Shown: in pieces, positions 25,374-33,915 of the stretch
Position numbering within the stretch: position 1 is the stretch's first letter
Layout of the letters: every line of letters begins with the position of its first letter
Source: Nocardia sp. NBC_00565
Lineage (GTDB): Bacteria; Actinomycetota; Actinomycetes; Mycobacteriales; Mycobacteriaceae
Reading direction: 5' to 3'
Length of the DNA stretch: 64,000 bases
NCBI RefSeq assembly: GCF_036345915.1
Contig: NZ_CP107785.1
Location: forward strand, 8,804,001 to 8,868,000
Program-made: the position numbers and the translations under genes
Notes under the pieces: model-generated
What the model saw: the letters and a program-made list of their open reading frames with translations, nothing else
What the model was told of the DNA's origin: nothing
Databases searched by the model: none

Positions 25374-26183
25374 TCATGGCAACGAGATACCCGGCCGGTA
25401 GGAGATGCCGAGTGTGTGTCGGATGACCGTGGTGCCCGCGTCGTCGCCGAGTTCGTAGGCGAGTCGGTTGCGGGTCGCGATCGACCGATGTCGGGTGGCG
25501 CGGGTGATGCGCTCGTGGTCGGCGCCGATGCGCAGGTGGTCCAGCAGGACGGTCCCGGTCGCGACGCCGAGCACGATCGCCTCCTCGGCACTGGCCGGGC
25601 GGGCGACGAGCGTGTCGCGGTGCGCGGTTTCGGCGTGTCCGCGGTCGGCGAGTCGGCGTGTCGTGCCTTCGGGAATGTCGTGCGGCGAGTCGATGCCGGT
25701 CGCCTCCGCCAAGTCCCGCGGATAGAAACTGACCTCCCACGACCACGGCTCGTTGTCGAGATGTTGGACGACCGTCCTGGCCAACACCCAGGAATCTTCC
25801 GGCACGCCGAGCCAGCGCGCTACCTCCGGGCTGGCCGGTTCCATCTTCGCGCTGAACTCCTTGCTGGGCTCGCGGTGCGCGGCGCGCGCGATCTCTTCGA
25901 AGATATCGTGGGGGGACTGCGGTCGGTCCGGACGAATATGGTCGGTGACAACCGATTCCAGCACTTCCTGGTTTCGCACGATGGTGCCGCGGGAAGTAGC
26001 TGTGTACACCAGATTTTCGGTGACGAGCACCTGTATAGCATTGCGCGCGGTCGTGATCGAAACCTGCATCTGGTCGGCCAGCTCGGTATGACTGGGCAAC
26101 CGATCACCCGGATTCCACTTGCCTGCGCGGATCTCCTCGCGGAGGAGGTCTGCGATCCGGAGATACGTCGGACCGTCCGCCAT
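25374..26183 (-). CDS. GntR/HutC-family transcriptional regulator with UTRA domain
   Basis: 269 aa, ATG 26183. An N-terminal winged helix-turn-helix (residues about 5-70: YLRIADLLREEIRAGKWNPG, then GDRLPSHTELADQMQVS) is followed by a UTRA ligand-binding domain (about 95-260) with VLARTVVQHLDNEPWSWEVS and the C-terminal signature GTTVIRHTLGISYRP. UTRA regulators respond to small molecules; the ligand is not predictable here. An 18-bp inverted repeat 28 bp before the start is a likely autoregulatory operator. The partner gene downstream is a GNAT acetyltransferase. Confidence 0.88.
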   Translation of the reverse strand: MADGPTYLRIADLLREEIRAGKWNPGDRLPSHTELADQMQVSITTARNAIQVLVTENLVYTATSRGTIVRNQEVLESVVTDHIRPDRPQSPHDIFEEIARAAHREPSKEFSAKMEPASPEVARWLGVPEDSWVLARTVVQHLDNEPWSWEVSFYPRDLAEATGIDSPHDIPEGTTRRLADRGHAETAHRDTLVARPASAEEAIVLGVATGTVLLDHLRIGADHERITRATRHRSIATRNRLAYELGDDAGTTVIRHTLGISYRPGISLP

Positions 26184-26210
26184 CTTGCTCCTCGGTTGGT
26201 CGTGCAGGTA

Positions 26211-26228
26211 ACGAAGTGTACTCTTCGT
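26211..26228. promoter_or_regulatory. Putative operator of the GntR regulator
   Basis: ACGAAG-tgtact-CTTCGT, a perfect 6-bp inverted repeat with a 6-bp centre, lies 28 bp upstream of the gntR-type start codon. Its size and position fit a dimer site for autoregulation; this is inference. Confidence 0.45.
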
Positions 26229-26357
26229 GACGCCCTACGGCCCGGTAACGCTTGACAGGTGCCTTCAGAGGTTTATTGTAATGAACGTCCTGATCCAGGT
26301 GGTGCGCGGCGATGACGGCGAGGCAACGTGGCAGGTTCGGATTCATCAACAGTTGTG

Positions 26358-26858
26358 ATGGCTCTTCCCGGCACACCAAGGTGTGTCGATTCGACGGTGC
26401 AGTCCTTGACTACCGGACTACTTCCGTCTTCGGATCTACTTGTTCGTGCGTGTCGCGGGCACCGTGTCGTCGGTGGCCCGCTGCTCTGGTTCGCTCGTGA
26501 CCTCGCGGTGCTGCACGAGCGACGCCTCGTCGGCCGCGGTGGTTCGGTGGCGACCGATTCTGCGACGATCTTCGAAATCGAGCGCCGCAGAATCGAATTG
26601 GTCATGGCCATCGACGACTGGGTGGCGCGCAGTGTGCCGCAGCATCGGCTCGGCGCGACCCTGCACACCGAGACGGTCGGCTCGGTCATCGACCGGATCG
26701 CGGAGTCCTCGGTGCGCGCGCATCACGCGTTGATGACCCTGGACGCGCATGACGAACAGCTACATTGCGCATGGCATCATCTCGCCGAACTGGCCGATGC
26801 CTACGACGATTTGGTGCGCGACGTACTCGCCGGAAGGCGCCGACTCCCGGAGTGGTGA
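26358..26858 (+). CDS. DUF4254 domain-containing protein (copy A)
   Basis: 166 aa from ATG 26358; the domain itself begins a little later (LLPSSDLLVRACRG), so a start at a GTG near 26398 is also possible. The conserved core is EIERRRIELVMAIDDWV, then LHTETVGSVIDRIAE, then AWHHLAELADAYDDLVRDV. The protein is helical, with repeated His/Glu positions, and has no known function. A paralogue lies immediately downstream in the opposite direction, with a hairpin between them. Confidence 0.75.
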   Translation: MALPGTPRCVDSTVQSLTTGLLPSSDLLVRACRGHRVVGGPLLWFARDLAVLHERRLVGRGGSVATDSATIFEIERRRIELVMAIDDWVARSVPQHRLGATLHTETVGSVIDRIAESSVRAHHALMTLDAHDEQLHCAWHHLAELADAYDDLVRDVLAGRRRLPEW

Positions 26859-26876
26859 CGACCCGGGTTGACGAGT

Positions 26877-26910
26877 GGCCGTGGCTGCCCCGAACGGAGT
26901 AGCCACGGCC
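26877..26910. terminator. Hairpin terminator between convergent DUF4254 genes
   Basis: GGCCGTGGCT and AGCCACGGCC pair over 10 bp around a 14-nt loop, between the two convergent DUF4254 genes. It is followed by CCTTGCTGTTT on the plus strand, a weak T-rich run. Confidence 0.65.
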
Positions 26911-26934
26911 CCTTGCTGTTTCCCATCGGCTCGG

Positions 26935-27411
26935 TCACCGGCGTCGACTGTGCGGCGACAGGCACCAGCGTCCGTTCTCGGCCTGACGAACCAAATCGCC
27001 GTAGGCGAGGGATAGTTCGGCCAGTCGGGTCCAGGTCGCATGCATGTTTTCCCCGGTCAGGTCATCGGTCATCAGCAGGTGGAAGGCCCGGTCGGCGGTG
27101 GCGGCGATGCGGTCGATGGTGTCGCCGAGATTCTGCTGGGGTCGGCCGGGCAGGTGCTCGGTGGCCCAGGCGTTGATATTGGCGATCAATTCGGTTCGCA
27201 GACAATCGATAACGGCGGCATCGTGTGGACGTTCGCGCCGAATACGGTGCACGCGGACCAGCTCGTGCGACCACCGGCACACGTGCCCGCGGACCTGCTG
27301 CCCGCTCAGTGCGCACAGTAGTTCGCTGGTGCTCGGCAGTATCGAACCCGCGGTCGTCCGCGCCAGCGTCGGCGGTCTGCGCAACATCGGGTGCGCACAG
27401 TGCGTGGTCAC
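26935..27411 (-). CDS. DUF4254 domain-containing protein (copy B)
   Basis: 158 aa. GTG 27411 overlaps the stop of the upstream VOC gene by four bases (GTGA), which supports this start and translational coupling. It shares the DUF4254 plan with copy A: ILPSTSELLCALSGQ, VIDCLRTELIANINAWA, LGDTIDRIAATADRAFHLLM and TWTRLAELSLAYGDLV. The two copies are clearly diverged, so this is not a recent duplication. Function is unknown; coupling to a VOC protein could mean a shared pathway. Confidence 0.75.
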   Translation of the reverse strand: MTTHCAHPMLRRPPTLARTTAGSILPSTSELLCALSGQQVRGHVCRWSHELVRVHRIRRERPHDAAVIDCLRTELIANINAWATEHLPGRPQQNLGDTIDRIAATADRAFHLLMTDDLTGENMHATWTRLAELSLAYGDLVRQAENGRWCLSPHSRRR

Positions 27412-27839
27412 AGCGGTGCGGTGAGTTCGAGATGGATACCGTCCGGATCGCTGAAGGACAGGATCGCGATGCCGAACGCCTCCAGCGGGGTGACTTCGCC
27501 GTGTTCGACGCCGGCCTCGGCCAACCGGGCGGCGGTGCGGGTCAGATCGTCCACCGAGGGCACGGTGAAACTGAGATGGTCGAGCCCGACGCGTTCGGAG
27601 TCGAACCGGTCGGTCGGCGCGGCCACCGGGCGTAATCCGAACAGCATCCCGTTGGTCTGGAATACGACGCCGCCGTACAACTGCGCGGGATCGGTGCGCA
27701 CCTGCGGATCTTCGGGGCTGCCCGGCGATTCGGCGGCGATCGCGAAGCCGAGCACGTCCCGGTAGAACGCCTTGGAGCGATCGAGGTCGGTCACGGTCAG
27801 GCGGACGTGGTGGATACCGGTGGTTTCAACGATCGTCAT
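27408..27839 (-). CDS. VOC-fold protein (glyoxalase/bleomycin-resistance/dioxygenase family)
   Basis: 143 aa, ATG 27839. Two beta-alpha-beta-beta-beta modules: GIHHVRLTVTDLDRSKAFYR with DVLGFAI, and LDHLSFTVPSVDDLTRTA with DPDGIHLELTAPL. His in HHVRL, His in LDHLSF and Glu in HLELT are candidate metal ligands. Family members include glyoxalase I, extradiol dioxygenases and antibiotic-sequestering proteins, and the sequence does not decide among them. It is divergent from the GlxA-type regulator gene with 103 bp between, so that regulator may control it. Confidence 0.82.
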   Translation of the reverse strand: MTIVETTGIHHVRLTVTDLDRSKAFYRDVLGFAIAAESPGSPEDPQVRTDPAQLYGGVVFQTNGMLFGLRPVAAPTDRFDSERVGLDHLSFTVPSVDDLTRTAARLAEAGVEHGEVTPLEAFGIAILSFSDPDGIHLELTAPL

Positions 27840-27942
27840 GAGTACTCCGCAGGTGGCAGGCCGGGTTGATTAGTACGAACAGTAGGCGTCCTGTTACCCA
27901 GAACCGAGTGTCGGAAACGACATATTCGGTACTGTTTGCGAC

Positions 27943-28917
27943 ATGGATGTTGCGGTCTTCGTGCAGGACGGCGTTGCCGACCTCGGACTCACCGCGGTGC
28001 TGGAGGCCTTCGCCACCGCCAACGGGCTGCTCGATGAGCTCGAAGCGGCACCCGACCCTTGGCAGCTGCGCTTGGTGGGGCAGGGCGATCAAGTGCGCAC
28101 CGCACACGGGTTTCTCGCGCCCACCATGCCGCTGGCCGAGTTACCGGACAGCATCGGTGTACTGGTGGTCCCGGCGGCGCGCGTCCTGGATGCCGACGCC
28201 CTGATCGACATGGTCTCCGCACCCGCGAATCGGTCTGTGCTGCAACTGATGACGCAGGCCTACGAATCCGGCGTGCACCTCGCCGCGGCCTGCACCGGCA
28301 CGTTCTACCTGGCCGAGGCCGGAGTATTGGACGGCGCTGCCGCGACAACGAGTTGGTGGCTCGGCCCGGCCTTTCGGCGCAGATATCCGCGCATCGACCT
28401 GGACGAGGGCCGGATCCTGTGCCGCGCGGAACGACGCACGACCGCGGGGGCCTCGCTGTCGCATATCGACCTCGCGCTGTCGTTGATCGCCGCGACCAGT
28501 CCCACGCTGGCCGAATTGACCGGCCGATACCTGGTGGTCGGTGATCGACGACCGCAGCTCGACTCCTCGATACCCGAGGTGATCGCACGGCGTGACTCCC
28601 TGGTCGCGGCGTTCGAGCGCTGGGTGCGTGACCACGTCGCCGAACAGTTCCGCATCGGCGACGCCGCACACCAACTCGGCGTCACCGAACGCACACTGCA
28701 GCGCGCCACCCAAGCCGAAATCGGGATGTCGCCGATGGATTTCGTGCACGAGGTGCGGCTGGAACGCGCCACCCAACTACTGCGCACCACTGCACTGACC
28801 ATCGACGCGATATCGGTCAAGGTCGGCTATCTGAACGCGGGCACACTGCGCGGCCTGTTCCGGCGACGCCGCGGCCGGTCCATCGCGGAGGTGCGCGCGT
28901 CCCGGTTGTCCTGGTGA
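27943..28917 (+). CDS. GlxA-family transcriptional regulator (DJ-1/PfpI + AraC)
   Basis: 324 aa, ATG 27943. Residues about 1-185 are a DJ-1/PfpI-like domain with the nucleophile-elbow segment LAAACTGTFYLAEAGVLDG. Residues about 215-320 form an AraC-type double helix-turn-helix (DAAHQLGVTERTLQRATQAE, then LTIDAISVKVGYLNAGTLRG). This matches the GlxA/FtrA group of regulators, many of which respond to small nitrogenous or carbonyl metabolites. It is convergent with the EspI-like gene (4 bp between stops) and divergent from the VOC gene. Confidence 0.88.
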   Translation: MDVAVFVQDGVADLGLTAVLEAFATANGLLDELEAAPDPWQLRLVGQGDQVRTAHGFLAPTMPLAELPDSIGVLVVPAARVLDADALIDMVSAPANRSVLQLMTQAYESGVHLAAACTGTFYLAEAGVLDGAAATTSWWLGPAFRRRYPRIDLDEGRILCRAERRTTAGASLSHIDLALSLIAATSPTLAELTGRYLVVGDRRPQLDSSIPEVIARRDSLVAAFERWVRDHVAEQFRIGDAAHQLGVTERTLQRATQAEIGMSPMDFVHEVRLERATQLLRTTALTIDAISVKVGYLNAGTLRGLFRRRRGRSIAEVRASRLSW

Positions 28918-28921
28918 GGAC

Positions 28922-31900
28922 CTAGTGGCCGTACCTGCGGTGATCGATGCCGAACTCGTCGGCGACGGTCGCGGCGAGTTCGACGTAGGCGCGTTTGGTG
29001 GTCTTGTGCAGGCGGTGCAGATCGATCTCGGCGCCCTCGGACAGGTGCGAGTCGTACGGGATGATGTGCACGGCGCGGCAGCGCGACAGGAAGTATTCGC
29101 GCAGCTGCTGGATGCCGACATTCGGTGAGCCCTCGCGCGGCAGGTTGATCACCACGACCGCGTTGCGGACCAGGTGGTCATGGCCGTGCAGGGACAACCA
29201 GTCGAGCGTCGCCGCGGCACTGCGCGCGCCGTCGATCGCGGCCGAGGAGATCAGCACCAGCGAATGCGCCAGATCCAGTACGCCGCCCATCGCCGAATGC
29301 ATCAGCCCGGTACCGCAGTCGGTCAGGATGATGTTGTAGAACCGCTGCAGGATGCGCGCGACCGCGCGGTACTCCTCGTCGTTGAACGCCTCCGACGCCG
29401 CCGGATCCCGTTCGCTGGCAAGCACTTCCAAGCGGCTGGTGCCCTGCGAAGTATGCCTGCGCACATCCGAGTAGCGCTGGATCGAGGGATCGAGCAACAG
29501 ATCACGCACGGTGGAACGGGTCTGCAGCGGCACCCGCTGCGAGAGTGTGCCGAAGTCCGGATTGGCGTCGACCGCGATCACCCGGTCACCCCGGATGGAA
29601 GCGAAGATCGAGCCGAGACCCATTGTCGTGGTTGTCTTTCCGACACCACCCTTGAGCGAGAGCACCGCGATCCGGTAGTCGCCGCGCACCGGCTGCCTGA
29701 TCCGCGCGACCAACTCCTGCAGGCGCAACTCCTCCGCGGACAACCCGGGATTGATCGCCCCGCCCGAGACATGGTGTACGGCCTTGCGCCAGCCGCTACC
29801 CGGCGACTTCTTGGCCCGCCGCAACGGCACATCGTCGAGTGAGGGGTGCGGCTGCTGGCCCTGCTGGGGGTGTGGCTGGTACTGCGCGCCCTGCTGATAT
29901 CCGGGCGGCATCCCACCCGGCTGCCCGTAGCCCGGTCCCTGCGGGTACCCGGTATGCGGATCCTCAACGGGCGCTTGCTGTCCCATCGGCGCGGGCGCAT
30001 ACCCCGCCCCGTTCTGCCACTGGTCGGCAGGCTGCTCACCGGTCGGCGACTGCTGACCCGACGCGGCCCCTGCCGCCGGATTCTGCCACTGCTCACCCTC
30101 AGGAGCCCGCTGCCCCATCGGCGGCTGCGCGTACCCGGGGCCGCCCTGCCATGGTGCGCCTGTCTGATCGCCAAGGGGCGCTTGCTGTCCCGTGGGTGGT
30201 TGCGCGTACCCGGGCGCGCCCTGCCTTGGTGCGGCGGTCTGATCGCCAACCGGCGCCTGCTGCCCTGCGGGTGGCCGCGCATACCCGGTTCCGTTGTGCC
30301 ACTGGTCATTCGGCTGGTCGCTGCCCAGCGTTTGCGAACCCGGCTGGCTGTACCCATGAGCATCGGGGTCGCCCGGCGTTTGCGCGCCTTGGGCGAATTG
30401 TCCCGCTGCCGCGCGATCGAGCCCTTGCTCGCCCGGCCCATGAGGCATCGGCAGCTCGCCGGTCGCAACCTGCTCGTCGGCGCCCTCAGAAGAACGCGCG
30501 GCTTCCTCGCCCGCGGATCGGGCCTGCTCCTCCGCTTCGATCTCCGATGGCAACCGATGCCGCCCACTGGCAGCCGCCGATTCGGCCGCTGTCCCGGGGC
30601 CGGGGTGCGCAGTCCAACCCGGTGCCGCCAACCCACGATCCCGTTGCACCGGACCGGATTCCGACTGCGCGGTGCCGGTCGCCCCCGCGACATCGGTCGC
30701 GGATCCCGAACGCCCGAAGTCGTCGACCGGTGCCCCGGGTCCCCGGAACTCGGAGCTCGGCCCCATCGCCGATCCGGTGTGCGCGGCCCAGCCAGATGCC
30801 GCCCCACCATCCTGTTGCGGTTGACCGGATTCCGGATGTACCGGTGCGCCACCGGTACCCGTCGGTCCCTGGAAATCGGTCGCAGGCGCGATGGGCGGAT
30901 GCTGGAAGTCGCCGCCGGGTGCTTGTGGTGTGAAGGGTGGACGTTGGAAGTCGCTGCCAGGAGCTTGTGGCGCGATAGGGGGCCGCTGGAAGTCACCGCC
31001 AGGTGCCTGTGGCGCGAATGGGGGGTGGTGGAAGTCGCCGTCGGGTGCCTGCGGTGCGATGGGTGGGCGCTGGAAGTTTCCACCAGGCGCTTGCGGTGTA
31101 AAGGGCGGGCGCTGGAAGTCGCTACCGGGTGCTTGTGGAGCGGAGCCCGGTCCGTGGAAGTCGGCGGCGGGCGCCTGCGGTGCCGAGCCCTGGCGATCGC
31201 GCGGCGCCGGTCCGTACGCCGATGAGGCGGGCGCGCTGGGAACGGGCGCGGTGCGGCCGCCTACGCGGCTGGTCGGGTCGACCGTCGCGGGATCGAATAT
31301 CGGTGTCGCACCACGCGATTCCGAGCCATCACGCGTCGCGGCCGGCATCGGCCCCGTCGCGGAATCCGCCGTGTCGTTCGCGTCCTCGCCGCCAGCGGCC
31401 TGCGCCAGCTCCTGATCCGCGGGCCCATCCTGTACCGACTCGTTCGCCATCGCGTCGACTGCCGACTCGGAACCACCCGTCGGAGCCACGGCCGCGGCGC
31501 CGGAGTCCGCCGCTGAATGCGTACCGAATTCACCTGGAGGCGGCGGCAATTCAGGGCGCGACCCACTCCGCGCGGCCGACCGCTCGGGAGCCTGCTGCTC
31601 CTCCGTCGCCCGCTGAGGCGCAAGCCACGGCGGCGGCCCATCGGTTCCACGCGGGATCGGCGAGTGTGATTCGTCGAGTCGCTGGGATGGCCCGTCGGTT
31701 TCGTGCGAAATCGGCGGGTGTGATTCGTCGAGTCGCGCGGGTGGTCCGTCGACACCGCCCGAAACCGGCGGATGCGGCTCATCGAACTGCGAGGGCGGCC
31801 CGTCGGTTGAGACCGGTGAATGCGGTTCGTCCAGATGTGCGGATGGGCCGTTGGCGTCGCGCGCGATCGGTGCGTGTGGTTCGTCGAGTCGTGCAGGCGG

Positions 31901-33769
31901 CCCGTCTGTTTCGCGCGTGACCGGCGGGTGTGGTTCGTCGAGTCGTGCGGGTGGTCCGTCGACACCGGGCGAAACCGGCGGATGCGGCTCATCGAACTGC
32001 GAGGGCGGCCCGTCGGTTGAGACCGGTGAATGCGGTTCGTCCAGATGTGCGGATGGGCCGTTGGCGTCGCGCGCGATCGGGGGCCGTGGTTCGTCGAGTC
32101 GCTGGGGTGGCCCGTCGGTTTCGTGCGCGATCGGTGCGTGTGGTTCGTCGAGTCGTGCAGGCGGCCCGTCTGTTTCGCGCGTGACCGGCGGGTGTGGTTC
32201 GTCGAGTCGTGCGGGTGGTCCGTCGACATCGGGCGAAACCGGCGGATGCGGCTCGTGGAACCCGGGGGGCGGTCCATCGGTTCTACGTGAGACCGGCGGA
32301 TGCGGTTCGTCGAGACGTGCGGATGGGCCGTTGGCGTCACGCGTGATCGACGCGTGTGATTCGTCGAGTCGCTGGGGCGGCCCGTCGGTTCCGTGTGTGA
32401 CCGGTGCGTGTGGTTCGTCGAGTCGTGCTGATGGGCCGTCGATTCCGTGCGCCGTAGGCGAGTGCGGGTCGTCGAGGCGTGGCGGGGGTGCGAGTTGGCC
32501 CCCCGAGTGTTGTTCGGGTGCCGGGGCGGCGGGGGTGCGCGGTCCCATGCTTGCCGCTTCGGAGCCGGGGCGGCCGTGTTCAGGGCTGGGGGTATCGAGC
32601 CATGGCGGCGGCCCGTCGAGGTCGCCGGTTGGCGGCATCGTGGGCTGCTCGCCGGTCGTCGGCTGCGGTGCGGCGGGCGAATGTGGTTGTGCGGCGGCCT
32701 GGTTCGGCGGTGGCGGCAGGTCGGGGCGCGGCGACTGGTAGCGGACTGTCTCCTCGACGGAGCCGGGCACCTGGGCGGCGGGGGATGGGTGGAGAACACC
32801 CGGCTGCTCGGCAGCGACATGCGGCTGGGCGACGTCCGGCTGGTAGGCACCCGGCGGTTGGGCGACGTCTGGCTGGTAGGCACCCGGCGGCTGGGCAACA
32901 CCAGGCTGGTAGGCACCTGGCGGTTGGGCGACGTCTGGCTGGTAGGCACCTGGCGGTTGGGCGACGTCTGGCTGGTAGGCACCTGGCGGCTGGGCGACGT
33001 CCGGCTGGTAGGCACCCGGCAGCTGGGCAACACCAGGCTGGTAGGCACCTGGCGGTTGGGCGACATTCGGCTGGTAGGCACCCGGCGACTGGGCGACGCC
33101 AGGCTGGTAAGCATCCGGCGACTGATGGGCGGCGGGCGGCTGGGCACCAGGCTGATGGGCGGCGGGCGGCTGCGGCGACACCACCGGTTGCGACCGTGGT
33201 GTCGGCGGCCTGCTGCCGAGTGGCTCGAATGCTGGGGAGGGCTGGCGCGGGTTGCGGGTCGGCAGCGGGCTGCTGCCTTGCCATGTGTGGTCCGGGTACG
33301 GCGAACCCTGAGCGGGTCCATCCGGGCGAGCGTGCGGGCCGGAGTGGTCCGCGTCGGGCTGCGGCTGGCCTTGCCAGCGCGGGTCGGCGGGCTCTGGACC
33401 GCGCTGTGGTCCATGGGTGTTCGGTCCGTGCTGTTGTTCGGGTCCGCGGTAGCCGTCCGGTCCCTGCTGGGGCGCACGATGCAGTTCGAAACCCGGCCCG
33501 GCCAACTCGCGTGCCGAGGGCCCCGGAGCGGTCTGCTGCTCCTCGGGCTGCTCGTCCTTCTTACGCCGACCGAAGCGCCGCTTGTCCCGGCGCGCGGCTT
33601 CGGGGCGTTCGCTTTCGGGGGCGCGTTTGGAACGTCCGCGCCGAGCGGACGCGTCATCGATCAGGTCCTCGTGCGGGAGGTTCTGTACGGGCGCTTCGTA
33701 GCCGCCGGTGACATCGCTTTCTGATAGCCATGGAGGCAGCATGGGGAGGCCGTCGTTATTACGGCTCAC
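28922..33769 (-). CDS. EspI-like protein: giant Pro-rich repeat region with C-terminal MinD-like ATPase
   Basis: 1615 aa from GTG 33769, preceded by AAGGGGG. The short N-terminus has a basic cluster (KRRFGRRKKDEQ). About 1300 residues of Pro/Gln/Gly-rich, probably disordered sequence follow, with several tandem repeat families. The C-terminal about 260 residues are a MinD/ParA-type ATPase: P-loop LKGGVGKTTTT (Lys1378), VDANPDFGTLSQRVP, and IILTDCGTGLMHSAM as the switch/Walker B region. This is the architecture of EspI, an ESX-1/ESX-2-associated regulator in mycobacteria, here much enlarged. It lies about 4 kb beyond eccC with unrelated genes between. The cellular role, perhaps linking secretion to energy state or cell poles, is inference. 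Confidence 0.85.
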   Translation of the reverse strand: MSRNNDGLPMLPPWLSESDVTGGYEAPVQNLPHEDLIDDASARRGRSKRAPESERPEAARRDKRRFGRRKKDEQPEEQQTAPGPSARELAGPGFELHRAPQQGPDGYRGPEQQHGPNTHGPQRGPEPADPRWQGQPQPDADHSGPHARPDGPAQGSPYPDHTWQGSSPLPTRNPRQPSPAFEPLGSRPPTPRSQPVVSPQPPAAHQPGAQPPAAHQSPDAYQPGVAQSPGAYQPNVAQPPGAYQPGVAQLPGAYQPDVAQPPGAYQPDVAQPPGAYQPDVAQPPGAYQPGVAQPPGAYQPDVAQPPGAYQPDVAQPHVAAEQPGVLHPSPAAQVPGSVEETVRYQSPRPDLPPPPNQAAAQPHSPAAPQPTTGEQPTMPPTGDLDGPPPWLDTPSPEHGRPGSEAASMGPRTPAAPAPEQHSGGQLAPPPRLDDPHSPTAHGIDGPSARLDEPHAPVTHGTDGPPQRLDESHASITRDANGPSARLDEPHPPVSRRTDGPPPGFHEPHPPVSPDVDGPPARLDEPHPPVTRETDGPPARLDEPHAPIAHETDGPPQRLDEPRPPIARDANGPSAHLDEPHSPVSTDGPPSQFDEPHPPVSPGVDGPPARLDEPHPPVTRETDGPPARLDEPHAPIARDANGPSAHLDEPHSPVSTDGPPSQFDEPHPPVSGGVDGPPARLDESHPPISHETDGPSQRLDESHSPIPRGTDGPPPWLAPQRATEEQQAPERSAARSGSRPELPPPPGEFGTHSAADSGAAAVAPTGGSESAVDAMANESVQDGPADQELAQAAGGEDANDTADSATGPMPAATRDGSESRGATPIFDPATVDPTSRVGGRTAPVPSAPASSAYGPAPRDRQGSAPQAPAADFHGPGSAPQAPGSDFQRPPFTPQAPGGNFQRPPIAPQAPDGDFHHPPFAPQAPGGDFQRPPIAPQAPGSDFQRPPFTPQAPGGDFQHPPIAPATDFQGPTGTGGAPVHPESGQPQQDGGAASGWAAHTGSAMGPSSEFRGPGAPVDDFGRSGSATDVAGATGTAQSESGPVQRDRGLAAPGWTAHPGPGTAAESAAASGRHRLPSEIEAEEQARSAGEEAARSSEGADEQVATGELPMPHGPGEQGLDRAAAGQFAQGAQTPGDPDAHGYSQPGSQTLGSDQPNDQWHNGTGYARPPAGQQAPVGDQTAAPRQGAPGYAQPPTGQQAPLGDQTGAPWQGGPGYAQPPMGQRAPEGEQWQNPAAGAASGQQSPTGEQPADQWQNGAGYAPAPMGQQAPVEDPHTGYPQGPGYGQPGGMPPGYQQGAQYQPHPQQGQQPHPSLDDVPLRRAKKSPGSGWRKAVHHVSGGAINPGLSAEELRLQELVARIRQPVRGDYRIAVLSLKGGVGKTTTTMGLGSIFASIRGDRVIAVDANPDFGTLSQRVPLQTRSTVRDLLLDPSIQRYSDVRRHTSQGTSRLEVLASERDPAASEAFNDEEYRAVARILQRFYNIILTDCGTGLMHSAMGGVLDLAHSLVLISSAAIDGARSAAATLDWLSLHGHDHLVRNAVVVINLPREGSPNVGIQQLREYFLSRCRAVHIIPYDSHLSEGAEIDLHRLHKTTKRAYVELAATVADEFGIDHRRYGH
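30865..31200 (-). repeat. 14-residue tandem repeats in the EspI-like protein
   Basis: About eight 42-bp units encode variants of APQAPGGDFQRPPI, with F/H/I changes at fixed positions. Boundaries are approximate. A looser family of about 25-residue repeats (GYAQPP...GQQAP...) lies further towards the ATPase domain at about 29930-30310. Confidence 0.85.
31630..32455 (-). repeat. 18-residue tandem repeats in the EspI-like protein
   Basis: About fifteen units of roughly 54 bp encode variants of DGPPARLDEPHPPVTRET. A block of four units (about 31800-31990) is nearly repeated at about 31990-32230, showing expansion by segmental duplication. Boundaries are approximate. Confidence 0.9.
32822..33120 (-). 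repeat. 11-residue tandem repeats in the EspI-like protein
   Basis: Nine 33-bp units encode variants of AYQPDVAQPPG. Several adjacent copies are almost identical at the DNA level, so slippage or recombination should change copy number. Confidence 0.92.
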
Positions 33770-33915
33770 ACGTCCCCCTTTGGATCCGCTCGACCTGTTC
33801 CTGGGCTGTGGTCAGTTTACGCGACGACTCTGTCCCATCATGGGTGGGGAGTGCGCCGAATGACCAGTTCCTAGACTGCCACTCGGGGATCCGTTGCTTC
33901 TCAGGAGTACGACGA

